This document shows, in pieces, positions 10,164 through 17,999 of a stretch of DNA of 64,000 nucleotides. The stretch spans positions 1 through 64,000 of the forward strand of contig NZ_FORD01000001.1 in assembly GCF_900113925.1 (NCBI RefSeq). Reading direction: 5' to 3'. The position numbers and the translations under genes were made by a program. Origin of the DNA: Nitrosomonas sp. Nm34 (GTDB taxonomy: Bacteria > Pseudomonadota > Gammaproteobacteria > Burkholderiales > Nitrosomonadaceae). Under the pieces are notes generated by a model that was not told the origin of the DNA, made no database searches, and saw only the letters and a list, made by a program, of their open reading frames with translations. Within the stretch, counting starts at the first letter, position 1. Every line of letters begins with the position of its first letter.

Positions 10164-10802
10164 TTAATCTTTTATATCCCAGCTATCAATGACCAATTTC
10201 AGTTTCAGGTCTATACGGCTAAGTTCCAATACTCTTGGAAGATGATTGTATGCAGGAATAAGCTGCGAAAAATAATCCAAATAAGTAATTTTCCAGCCGT
10301 CTTGTCTGATTGCTATCGTCCGGCCATTCCTATCTAAATCCTTTTCAGACACAGTAAATGGAAAATGGGTACCCTGCACCCAGAATTGTAACCCGGAAAG
10401 TGGTAATCGCCATCCCAAGACATCTTCTGTCAGATTTTCCACATTACTTGCATAATAAGTTTCTGGCTCGGAAGTAATCAGACTCACACCTTCCGGGCCT
10501 TGCTCAATCTGAGCGACAGTTTGTCCTAAGGGTGAAAATAGCATTATCTGATCGCTGATCTCGGTATGCTGCCAGCGTACACCGCCTGAAAACCCATGCT
10601 TATCTGCTTTGACTGAAACTCTCCCAACCAGATCAAAATTAGCAAAGACTTCCTTTGAAATTTCTTCGCCAGGTTGAGTCACAATAGTAGTAGTAACGAC
10701 CTCGTGGCTTTCAAATAAGGCACAACCTGCAAGCATCGAAACGATACAAAGCAGTAGCTTCCCTACAAAAAATTCAATATTTTTTCTAATGCTATTGACC
10801 AA
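10164..10802 (-). CDS. Outer-membrane lipoprotein insertion protein LolB
   Basis: About 212 aa. The N-terminus is a lipoprotein signal with MLAGC (Cys27). The rest has LolB features: FDLVGRVSVKADKHGFSGGVRWQH at residues about 55-78, then ALSPLGQT-like IMLFSPLGQTVAQI, and a C-terminal region containing YLDYF and PRVLELSRIDLKLKLVIDSW. It accepts lipoproteins from LolA and inserts them in the outer membrane. The start is a TTG; no ATG leaves room for the signal peptide. It lies upstream of ispE as usual, but the usual TPR neighbour is displaced by the min operon. Confidence 0.93.
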   Translation of the reverse strand: MVNSIRKNIEFFVGKLLLCIVSMLAGCALFESHEVVTTTIVTQPGEEISKEVFANFDLVGRVSVKADKHGFSGGVRWQHTEISDQIMLFSPLGQTVAQIEQGPEGVSLITSEPETYYASNVENLTEDVLGWRLPLSGLQFWVQGTHFPFTVSEKDLDRNGRTIAIRQDGWKITYLDYFSQLIPAYNHLPRVLELSRIDLKLKLVIDSWDIKD

Positions 10803-10949
10803 GGGATATCAAACCTGCTCTTTTTCACGTAACCGATAATTAGCCATCCAAATTTCTGCTATTTATTATTTATAGTCGCTTCAAAACATACATTATTGCT
10901 TGATTACCATGCAACTGTTTAGATTAATTAAAAATCATTCTTGAATACT

Positions 10950-11228
10950 TCATGAATACTCTTGCTGCTTGCTGCTTTGAGTTTCTGGCAATACGATATT
11001 CAGCTCGAGCGTCTCTTGATTTTCATCCTGTTCAAATTTAACTGAGATGGCGTCCTGTTCCACTTTGACATATTTACGAATGACTGCCAGTAACTCTTCT
11101 TGTAATTGGGGAAGGTAAGAAGGTTTGTTACGATAATAGCGTTCGTGTGCCACAAGAATTTGTAGTCTTTCTTTAGCAACAGTAGCTGTTTTGGGTTTAG
11201 ATGATCTAAAATAATCCAGCAGACTCAT
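10950..11228 (-). CDS. Cell division topological specificity factor MinE
   Basis: 92 aa. It has the N-terminal membrane/MinD-interacting segment LLDYFRSSKPKTATVAKERLQILVAHER and a C-terminal dimerisation domain. It stimulates the MinD ATPase and drives the pole-to-pole oscillation. Its ATG overlaps the minD stop codon by one base, which indicates translational coupling. Confidence 0.96.
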   Translation of the reverse strand: MSLLDYFRSSKPKTATVAKERLQILVAHERYYRNKPSYLPQLQEELLAVIRKYVKVEQDAISVKFEQDENQETLELNIVLPETQSSKQQEYS

Positions 11229-12037
11229 TATTTCCCTCCAAAAAGCTTCCTGAGAAACCCTTTTTTACTATCAATAAAACGATGAGGTCTTTTTTCCCCA
11301 AGATAGCGCGCCACCACGTCAGCATAAGCTTGGCCTGCATCACTCTTCTCATCCAAAATCACAGGCGTACCTGAATTAGAAGCATTTAAGACTGCTTTTG
11401 ATTCTGGAATAATGCCTAACAAGTGCAAAGATAATATTTCTTGCACATCTTCCAGACTTAACATTTCTCCTGCTTCAACCCGATCGGGATCATAGCGAGT
11501 TAATAATAAATACTCTTTGATGGGTTCCATCGCCAACTCTGCTCTCCGTGATTTGCTTGCCATAATACCCAGCATCCGGTCCGAATCTCTAACAGAAGAT
11601 ACTTCTGGATTGGTCACGACAAAAGCATCATCAGCAAAGTACATCGCCAAGTGAGCCCCCTTTTCAATACCAGCGGGCGAGTCACACACGATATATTTAA
11701 AATCTTTAGAAAGCTCTTCTAATACTTTTTCTACCCCCTCTAAAGTTAAAGCATCTTTATCACGTGTTTGTGAAGCAGGCAGAATATAGAGTAAATTACA
11801 ATTCTTATCGCGAATCAATGCTTGATTAAGGTTTGCCTCTCCATTAATCACATTGACGAAATCATAAACAACCCGTCGCTCACAACCCATAATAAGATCA
11901 AGATTGCGTAAACCCACATCAAAATCAATCACGACTGTTTTATGCCCTCTTTTTGCCAATCCCATGGCAATAGCAGCACTTGTGGTGGTCTTACCTACTC
12001 CCCCTTTGCCCGACGTTACGACAATAATTCTTGCCAC
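11228..12037 (-). CDS. Septum site-determining ATPase MinD
   Basis: 269 aa ParA/MinD-type ATPase. The deviant Walker A GKGGVGKTTTS lies at residues 10-20, followed by IDFDVGLRNLD and CDSPAGIEKGA. The C-terminal amphipathic membrane-targeting helix is GFLRKLFGGK. It recruits MinC to the membrane and prevents polar septa. It lies 24 bp after minC and overlaps minE. Confidence 0.97.
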   Translation of the reverse strand: MARIIVVTSGKGGVGKTTTSAAIAMGLAKRGHKTVVIDFDVGLRNLDLIMGCERRVVYDFVNVINGEANLNQALIRDKNCNLLYILPASQTRDKDALTLEGVEKVLEELSKDFKYIVCDSPAGIEKGAHLAMYFADDAFVVTNPEVSSVRDSDRMLGIMASKSRRAELAMEPIKEYLLLTRYDPDRVEAGEMLSLEDVQEILSLHLLGIIPESKAVLNASNSGTPVILDEKSDAGQAYADVVARYLGEKRPHRFIDSKKGFLRKLFGGK

Positions 12038-12061
12038 TTAATTCTCCTTCGCTGAAATATC

Positions 12062-12796
12062 CTATCCTAATTCTTTTATTATTAAAGCATGATTCTGCAA
12101 ATAGATTTGCACTGGTTTTTTTTCAACCGTTCCCTTAAGATCTTCACTTGTCTTATAATCTCCAGCTATTGAAATAAGCTCAGCTTGCAAATCAAAACAG
12201 AATATCCTTGCATTTGTGTCACCTTGCACCCCTGCAAGCGCTCTACCTCTCAATGTATTGTAAACATGGATATTACCTTCAGCCATGATTTCAGCACCCG
12301 CACTGACCTGAGCCAATATAATCAAATCGCCCGACACATAAATGCGTTGACCCGAACGAACAGGCTGAGTTATCAGCGTCGCTGCATTATTCACAACCAC
12401 TTCCTTAACGACCGTTTGAGAAGTTGGCACAGATGTTTTGGATATTTCAGCAGCGATACTTTGCGTGTTATCTACTGGAATAAATATCGAGTTTGCTTGC
12501 GCATTCTGAAACTCATTCCCGCCTCGTATGCCTATAGGGAATAAGCCACTCTTACGAATAAGCTCCACTAATTTCACAACATCTATTTCATCATTATGAT
12601 GATTTAATTCATGCAAATCAAAGACAATGGGTGAATTTCTGAAGAAATCCGGCGCTTGAGATATTTTTTGTAGCAATCGTTGCTCAATTACAACCAAATC
12701 ATTGGTGTACAAAACCAGGACTGGCACAAAAAAAGTACTACTCTTAATTTCCAGCACTGACTGGATTTCATACATTTTTTTTGTATCTATTGACAT
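12062..12796 (-). CDS. Septum site-determining protein MinC
   Basis: 244 aa. The N-terminal domain (about 1-110) inhibits FtsZ assembly. The C-terminal beta-helical domain shows [34 protein letters not shown]-type repeats (about 142-175) and [16 protein letters not shown], which bind MinD. It is the first gene of the minCDE operon. Confidence 0.95.
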   Translation of the reverse strand: MSIDTKKMYEIQSVLEIKSSTFFVPVLVLYTNDLVVIEQRLLQKISQAPDFFRNSPIVFDLHELNHHNDEIDVVKLVELIRKSGLFPIGIRGGNEFQNAQANSIFIPVDNTQSIAAEISKTSVPTSQTVVKEVVVNNAATLITQPVRSGQRIYVSGDLIILAQVSAGAEIMAEGNIHVYNTLRGRALAGVQGDTNARIFCFDLQAELISIAGDYKTSEDLKGTVEKKPVQIYLQNHALIIKELG

Positions 12797-13529
12797 CTGT
12801 TGTTAAATCAGAGAGTTAATTTAATAGTAGAAGATATCATGGATATCAATTTATTTATTGACAACAATTATGCATTATACCTTTCAAACGTAAGGAACAA
12901 ATATTTTTGCTCAGCATTTGAACAAATTCGCTTCCATAACCCTACTGCTATCTATGGCAACCAGGAAATTAATCTAATCAAAGCAGTTCATTCAGGGTAA
13001 AAATCCGCTCTCCCTCTCCCCTTGACAGACTGTTTAAAAACTACTTTACCTCGCTGTTGCAGTATTGAAAAACAGGCTCAAAATAATCATTTATTAGGAA
13101 TAAGCCATGTTTTTTTGGTCTGCCTTTGCCTATTATCTTAAATTCCTCAGTTGAAATCTTTTAAATTGCTCAAGAACCCTACTGATTAAGGCACTTTGAG
13201 AGATTTATAGCCTCACCAATCAGGTGAGATTTTAATAAAATGATCAAAACAAAGCATTGTCACACCTTGCTTTCCGCTTATTTACTGTTACTTAGGAGCA
13301 ATTAATATTTTTGACCGGGAACTGTTGATAGAATTAGATTACAGCTATTTTCATCCTAAATTCCAACAGAGGAATTGGATTATCGATCGTCTTAAATACG
13401 TTATTTCACAGCCTGATAAACCAGAATTATCTATTTACTCAATTGTCCAAAAGTTAATACCGTATTTTCAGGTTTTGATACAGGCTCCATCAGCTTAAAA
13501 AGACAAGCATACTTGATAAAGGAAAAAAT
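12797..13529. other. Long intergenic region with an unrecognised broken frame
   Basis: About 730 bp between the divergent minC and slp-like genes. A plus-strand open stretch of about 85 codons ends at TAA 13496-13498 (FDRELLIELDYSYFHPKF, later QPDKPELSIYS). It has no in-frame ATG, so it looks like the 3' part of a lost gene; I do not recognise the family. The slp-like gene has AAAGGAAAAAAT just before its ATG. Nothing else convincing was seen. Confidence 0.4.
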
Positions 13530-14084
13530 ATGAAATTACGTTTATCAATAGTCAGTTTATTTTTTCTGCTAAATGGATGTACTAGCCTGCCACCTGCCGC
13601 CATAAGAAATATTCCTTTTGTTGATTTGTCCTACCAGACAGTCAATCAGGATATCAATGCTTATAAGGATGTGCCCATTCGTTGGGGTGGGGTGATTATT
13701 GACGTAGAAAACGAAAAAGATTTCAGCTTGGTGCAAATTTTATTTTATCCTCTCGATAAGAAAGGTTATCCCTATATCAATAAAAAAAATGAAGGTCGTT
13801 TTGTCATTGAAAGCAGTGATTTTCTCGACCCGGCTGTTTATAAAAAAGATACTGAGATAACAGTCACCGGGACAATCAAAGGAAATATTGAGCGAACTAT
13901 TGGTAATAAAACCATACAAGTGCCACTTATTTCAGCAACGGCAATCTACTTATGGCCCAAAGAGTATCGATACAATTATTATGGTCCAGGTAGATACGGA
14001 TATTACCCACCTTATCCTTTTGGCTTTTACGGCGACCCCTATTACTACAGAGGATTCTACTGGCCTTATCCTTACCGGTGGTAA
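13530..14084 (+). CDS. Slp family outer-membrane lipoprotein
   Basis: 184 aa. The lipobox is LLNGC (Cys17), and the body matches the Slp (starvation-inducible lipoprotein) family: PIRWGGVIIDVENEKDFSLVQ, YPLDKKGYP, GRFVIES, FLDP and TVTGTIKG. The last ~40 residues are unusual, a Tyr/Pro/Gly-rich tail (YYGPGRYGYYPPYPFGFYG) that may be surface-exposed or disordered. The family is linked to stationary-phase and stress responses of the envelope; the molecular function is unknown. It is a single gene, closed by a bidirectional hairpin. Confidence 0.88.
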   Translation: MKLRLSIVSLFFLLNGCTSLPPAAIRNIPFVDLSYQTVNQDINAYKDVPIRWGGVIIDVENEKDFSLVQILFYPLDKKGYPYINKKNEGRFVIESSDFLDPAVYKKDTEITVTGTIKGNIERTIGNKTIQVPLISATAIYLWPKEYRYNYYGPGRYGYYPPYPFGFYGDPYYYRGFYWPYPYRW

Positions 14085-14253
14085 AGAATTCTAAGTATAT
14101 TTTCCAGTTAATTTTGTAATTTATTTTTATTGATATTTCTTCTTTCCCGCATAGCTGCAGCGCTTTATCTCGCTTCTGAAAACAAACCCTTCGCGTTGAT
14201 AAAACTCGAGCGTATTAAACATATCAACATTTATCCAGCAAATGATAAAAATC

Positions 14254-14272
14254 AAGCAGCCTATAGCTGCTT
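14254..14272. terminator. Bidirectional terminator between slp-like and TPR genes
   Basis: AAGCAGC-CTATA-GCTGCTT hairpin followed by TTTTAATT on the plus strand and GATTTTT on the minus strand, between two convergent genes. It fits a Rho-independent terminator serving both directions. Confidence 0.6.
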
Positions 14273-14302
14273 TTAATTAAAATACGCTACTTAAAAACCA
14301 AA

Positions 14303-16021
14303 TTACTGCATTAATCTTTTCATGGTATCTAATAATATTTCATTATCTGGATGTGCCTCAAGTGCAGAACGCCAGACCTTCTCAGCATCCTCTTTTGCCC
14401 CCTTAACCCAGAGCACTTCGCCCAAGTGAGCGGCAATTTCTGGATCAGGACGAGTAGTGAATGCAAGATTCAAATAATTAAGACCTTCTCTAAAATTTCC
14501 CATCCGATAGTACACCCATCCTAGACTATCCATAATGTAAGGATCTTCAGGAGATAACTCAACTGCCTTTTTGATTAAAGCTAATGCCTCCGGTAAGCGC
14601 AATCCTCGCTCTGCAAGACTGTAGCCTAATGCGTTATAGGCATGAGCATTATCTGGCTTCAACTCGATCAGTCTACGCAAATCTTTTTCTACGATATCAA
14701 ATTTGCCTATTTTGTCTGCCGCCAAAGCCCGATCGTAAAGAAGTTCGGGCTGATCCGGAATCTTTTCCAGACTTTTGTCTAGTAACTTAAAAACTTCATA
14801 ATGCGCATTAACCTCTCGTAATAATTGTGCCTCTGCCAAAACTAATTGGGCGCGCTGCTGCTCATTCTCCGGTGTTAATTGATGCAAATGCTGGCGGGCG
14901 CGATTAATTCCTTCTTTCTTAAGTAGCAAAACTGCAATACGGATTTGAGCAGGTAAATACCGTTCCCCTCCACTTACTTGTTGATATGCTTTAAGAGCAG
15001 CGTCAGGGCGTTCAGTCACCTCATAAATGCGCGCTAAATTGAAATGGAGATTATTCGCATCTTCATAACCCAGCTCCAAAGCTTTCTTAAAGTTTGCTTC
15101 AGCACTATCGAAATCATTTAATTCAAGAGATAATAAACCCACTGCAAGCGCGATGTCAGCATTAAACGGATTCTCCGTCATTAATTTCTGGAACTGATCG
15201 CGTGCCGAAAGAAAATTTTTATCTGCCATCAGCATGCGAACATAAGCAATTCGCATATCATTGGCTTTAGGATATTTCGCGAGATAATTTTCATAAAAAG
15301 TCATCGCTTCAGCATTAGCCATTTTCTGCAAAATCCGACCTTGATGAATCGCGGCAATTTCCCAATCAGGACGTAATGCCAACGCTTTTTTCATTTCATC
15401 AAGCGCAAGATCAAGCTGATTAGCATTCCAGGCAGCCTGGGAAATTGCGAAATGTGCTTCCGGCAAATCAGAGTAAGGTACCGCAAGCTGTTGCAATAAC
15501 TTCAATGCTGCTTTCTTGTCATCGTGACGTGACAGTAGCCTGCTTAAGTGCATAAAAGCTTTATCAACGGTTTCTTTATCAGATGATAACAGTTTCACAA
15601 GATGAGGACGTGCCTTGTCAAGTTTGCCAGTACTCACAAACAAGGCTGCAGCAGCCTGACGTGCATTGATTGAATCTGGCTCCAGTTCAATCCATAAGGC
15701 AACAGCTTTCTCTGCTTCATCAGGCTGACGGGCACGAAGCGCTACCTCTGTAGCACGCTCGGCAATACGTGGATCCCGTGTCTCTTTGGCAAGCTTAGAA
15801 TATCGTTCAACAGCCACCTCAAGATTATCGCGTTGCAATGCTGTCTCAGCGAGCAAAAAATCAAATAATAACTCGCTCGTCAATTCTTGATGGGGTAATT
15901 TCAATTGCCCCTGTTGGTTTTGACTAGCCAGTTCCTCTGCTTGCGAATTTTCGACTTTTGGTATTTGGGTACATCCAGCTAGACCGAGTAAAAACAATAT
16001 CCAATGCATTCTAAAATTCAT
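14303..16021 (-). CDS. Tetratricopeptide-repeat lipoprotein
   Basis: 572 aa. The signal peptide has a lipobox LAGC (Cys17). From about residue 50 to the end it is a solenoid of TPR motifs, for example YNALGYSLAERGLRLPEALALIKKAVELSPEDPYIMDSLGWVYYRMGNF spread over residues about 455-510. In many Betaproteobacteria this type of protein is encoded just upstream of lolB (family knowledge). Here minCDE and an slp-like gene separate them. It probably acts as an envelope assembly scaffold; the exact partner is unknown. Confidence 0.88.
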   Translation of the reverse strand: MNFRMHWILFLLGLAGCTQIPKVENSQAEELASQNQQGQLKLPHQELTSELLFDFLLAETALQRDNLEVAVERYSKLAKETRDPRIAERATEVALRARQPDEAEKAVALWIELEPDSINARQAAAALFVSTGKLDKARPHLVKLLSSDKETVDKAFMHLSRLLSRHDDKKAALKLLQQLAVPYSDLPEAHFAISQAAWNANQLDLALDEMKKALALRPDWEIAAIHQGRILQKMANAEAMTFYENYLAKYPKANDMRIAYVRMLMADKNFLSARDQFQKLMTENPFNADIALAVGLLSLELNDFDSAEANFKKALELGYEDANNLHFNLARIYEVTERPDAALKAYQQVSGGERYLPAQIRIAVLLLKKEGINRARQHLHQLTPENEQQRAQLVLAEAQLLREVNAHYEVFKLLDKSLEKIPDQPELLYDRALAADKIGKFDIVEKDLRRLIELKPDNAHAYNALGYSLAERGLRLPEALALIKKAVELSPEDPYIMDSLGWVYYRMGNFREGLNYLNLAFTTRPDPEIAAHLGEVLWVKGAKEDAEKVWRSALEAHPDNEILLDTMKRLMQ

Positions 16022-16443
16022 CTGAATTAAACCAATAAAATCATTAAGACTAAAATAAATTAAACCAGTTCTTATACTACGGCATATTTAAGCGTTATCA
16101 CAGTATAGCTAACGATCACAATGTGTAGGCGTATCTTTGATACGCCATATAACACATTAACTTATGCATTTAAAATTTGCCGTCATCTCATTCCATTTCC
16201 AAATCAAAACTGGCTTTGCCGGCTTCACCTTACCATATTATCTATATTGTCTGCGACTTGCCTTCGTGTCATTTTTGATTTGGAAATGGGATGACAGTAA
16301 GAAAAGCAAGCAGAGGGGACCCAGAAAACAAACTATACCGGCTAATAAGCAAGTTCTAGAGCTCTACCTATGGAGTAGCTCATTTATTAAAAAACATATT
16401 CAGTGTTTTCCTTAAAAAGAATCTCTCAAGATTGATTACGCGA
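16022..16443. other. Intergenic region with hairpin and MITE-like element
   Basis: Separates the end of the secretion operon from the TPR gene. It contains a perfect hairpin GGCGTATC-TTT-GATACGCC at 16128-16146 without a T-run, and the ~100-bp inverted-repeat element described separately. No coding frame was recognised. Confidence 0.5.
16193..16289. repeat. MITE-like inverted-repeat element, copy A
   Basis: Bounded by a perfect 17-bp inverted repeat CCATTTCCAAATCAAAA / TTTTGATTTGGAAATGG. The core (GGCTTTGCCGGCTTCACCTT, later TGTCTGCGACTTGCCTTCGTGTC) is nearly the same as at 43275-43371. There is no coding potential. Both copies are intergenic. Confidence 0.7.
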
Positions 16444-17091
16444 TCATTGAGAATTTTGTGTAAATGGATTAGTGCTATCTGCTGGCTGGCTTGGGGAAAG
16501 AGGATTAGAACCTGCTGTAGCCTTATCACTAGCAAAAGGATTGGTAGCGGGAGCACCTTGCACACCCGATTTAGGTGTTTTTGATCGCTGTGAATCTGTT
16601 CCGCCCGTCCCCCCGCCAGCATGAACAAACTTCCAATCCTGATAACTTTTTGCTTCTGAAAATGTGGAATATTGTTCTGGAAAATTTGTGCGCTTGAGCG
16701 GGATTTTGTCCGATTTACTATATATACCTGTAATTCCCGACCCTGCTTGCTCAATTAACCCCCAATCATGACTGTTGGTCATTGGGTCAAGGAAAATTTT
16801 TCTGAGATGACGTTTGGCTATCAATGAACTCCTATCCTCGAGTAATTGCTCTAGTGATTCTGGGTACCGTTTCGCTTTTCCACTGGAATTGAGGTAATAC
16901 GATTCAATTGCACGCCTGAATTGATCCCCCACATGGAGTAGCTCCATTTCTTTTTCTCGCTGGGATTCAATTTGCCACATTGGACCAACACCTGCCAGTC
17001 CCACCCCTGCCAGCGCAACCGCAAATAACGTCCAGAGATAGATATAACCTTCTTCTCCACAGGGATAGCTAGCGCGGTTCTTTTTTACCAT
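16444..17091 (-). CDS. Type II secretion pseudopilin-like protein lacking Glu+5
   Basis: 215 aa, last gene of the secretion operon, overlapping the preceding pseudopilin by 7 bp. The N-terminus has the prepilin layout: a short basic leader, Gly, then a hydrophobic helix (EEGYIYLWTLFAVALAGVGLA). The residue at +5 after the Gly is not the usual glutamate. The body carries REKEMELLHVGDQFRRAIESYY and DPMTNSHDWGLI, as in other pseudopilins of hybrid T2SS loci. The C-terminal ~60 residues are low-complexity (Gly/Ser/Thr/Pro, with NPF repeats) and probably disordered. It is probably a minor pseudopilin, possibly at the tip; that position is inferred. Confidence 0.75.
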   Translation of the reverse strand: MVKKNRASYPCGEEGYIYLWTLFAVALAGVGLAGVGPMWQIESQREKEMELLHVGDQFRRAIESYYLNSSGKAKRYPESLEQLLEDRSSLIAKRHLRKIFLDPMTNSHDWGLIEQAGSGITGIYSKSDKIPLKRTNFPEQYSTFSEAKSYQDWKFVHAGGGTGGTDSQRSKTPKSGVQGAPATNPFASDKATAGSNPLSPSQPADSTNPFTQNSQ

Positions 17092-17474
17092 TTATCGTAA
17101 AATGTTCCATCTAATGCCTGCTTATCAGAGCTACTGTGTAGATCATATACGCCTTCAACCTCCTCACCAGGCGGAGGAATTTCAATCCATGTTAAAGCAC
17201 TGTCGGTAATTGGATCAATCGGAATAGCACGAATATAACGCTCTTCCACCAATTGCTCCAGATTAAGCGGATAAACTCCCCTATCAGCATAGAATTTATC
17301 AATCGCATCACGCACGATACTCAGATTTTGTCGCAATACAGCCTCTTTAGCCCGATCGACTGAATTGAAATATCTCGGGGCAACAATACTGAGTAAAGTA
17401 GCAATCACTGCCATGACGACCAATAACTCAATGAGGGTAAAACCGGCGCGCCGGTAAAAATCAAGTATTTTCAT
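17085..17474 (-). CDS. Type II secretion pseudopilin (GspG/GspH-like)
   Basis: 129 aa. The prepilin peptidase site is RAG|FTLIELLVVMAVIA, with the standard Glu at +5. It continues with PRYFNSVDRAKEAVLRQNLSIVRDAIDKFYADRGVYPLNL, the conserved N-terminal half of T2SS/T4P pilins, and ends in a short beta domain (GTFYDKW). It begins one base before the upstream pseudopilin ends. The operon has several pseudopilins and gspG at its head is the likely major one, so this is probably a minor one. Confidence 0.85.
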   Translation of the reverse strand: MKILDFYRRAGFTLIELLVVMAVIATLLSIVAPRYFNSVDRAKEAVLRQNLSIVRDAIDKFYADRGVYPLNLEQLVEERYIRAIPIDPITDSALTWIEIPPPGEEVEGVYDLHSSSDKQALDGTFYDKW

Positions 17475-17999
17475 TTACCACTGATTATAAGGAATCCCGT
17501 TCAGCCCCTTTTGACTGGAGCGCGAATAGATATCAAACACATCGTCGCCTTCTTCCGGATTATCGGGTGGGCTCTCGTAGCTACGCTTTCCCCACGTGTC
17601 AGCGTCAGGTACATCCATATCTTCATCGGCAAACATAGGATCACGGGGTAAACGTCGCAAAAAATAAATCATATTTTTTTTAGGATCCTTTATATTGGGC
17701 ACACCTTTCGCCAGATCTTCCAATTTGCGGGGATAACCCACCTCATCTGCTTTCTTTTCCACTCGTCCCTCATCCGCAGCCTGTTTATAAGCATCGATTG
17801 CAGTACGAATTTGCCGCAAGGCAACACGTAATTCTTGTTCCTTCTCACGCTTAACAGCAATCTCACGTAACGGCATCACTGCAGTAGCTAAAGTAGCGAC
17901 GATAGCCACCACCACCATCAATTCGACCAAAGTGAATCCACGAGAGGTTGTTATCAATCCTGAGCTTCGTTTTCGCATACTACTATTGGATCTCGACAC
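17475..17999 (-). CDS. Type II secretion pseudopilin
   Basis: 174 aa. The cleavage site is TSRG|FTLVELMVVVAIVATLATAVMP, with a longer than usual basic leader of about 21 residues. The body has REKEQELRVALRQIRTAIDAYKQAADEG, RRLPRDPMF, DTWGKRSY and DVFDIYSRSSQKGLNG. This LPRDP/WG/DV-YS pattern is found in GspG-like pseudopilins. It overlaps the secretin gene end by 17 bp. An in-frame Met at residue 8 is an alternative start. Confidence 0.85.
   Translation of the reverse strand: MSRSNSSMRKRSSGLITTSRGFTLVELMVVVAIVATLATAVMPLREIAVKREKEQELRVALRQIRTAIDAYKQAADEGRVEKKADEVGYPRKLEDLAKGVPNIKDPKKNMIYFLRRLPRDPMFADEDMDVPDADTWGKRSYESPPDNPEEGDDVFDIYSRSSQKGLNGIPYNQW

Noticed and set aside
12800-13000. 66-codon plus-strand open frame just upstream of minC
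   Set aside because: It overlaps the minC promoter area, has no ribosome-binding site and no recognisable sequence.
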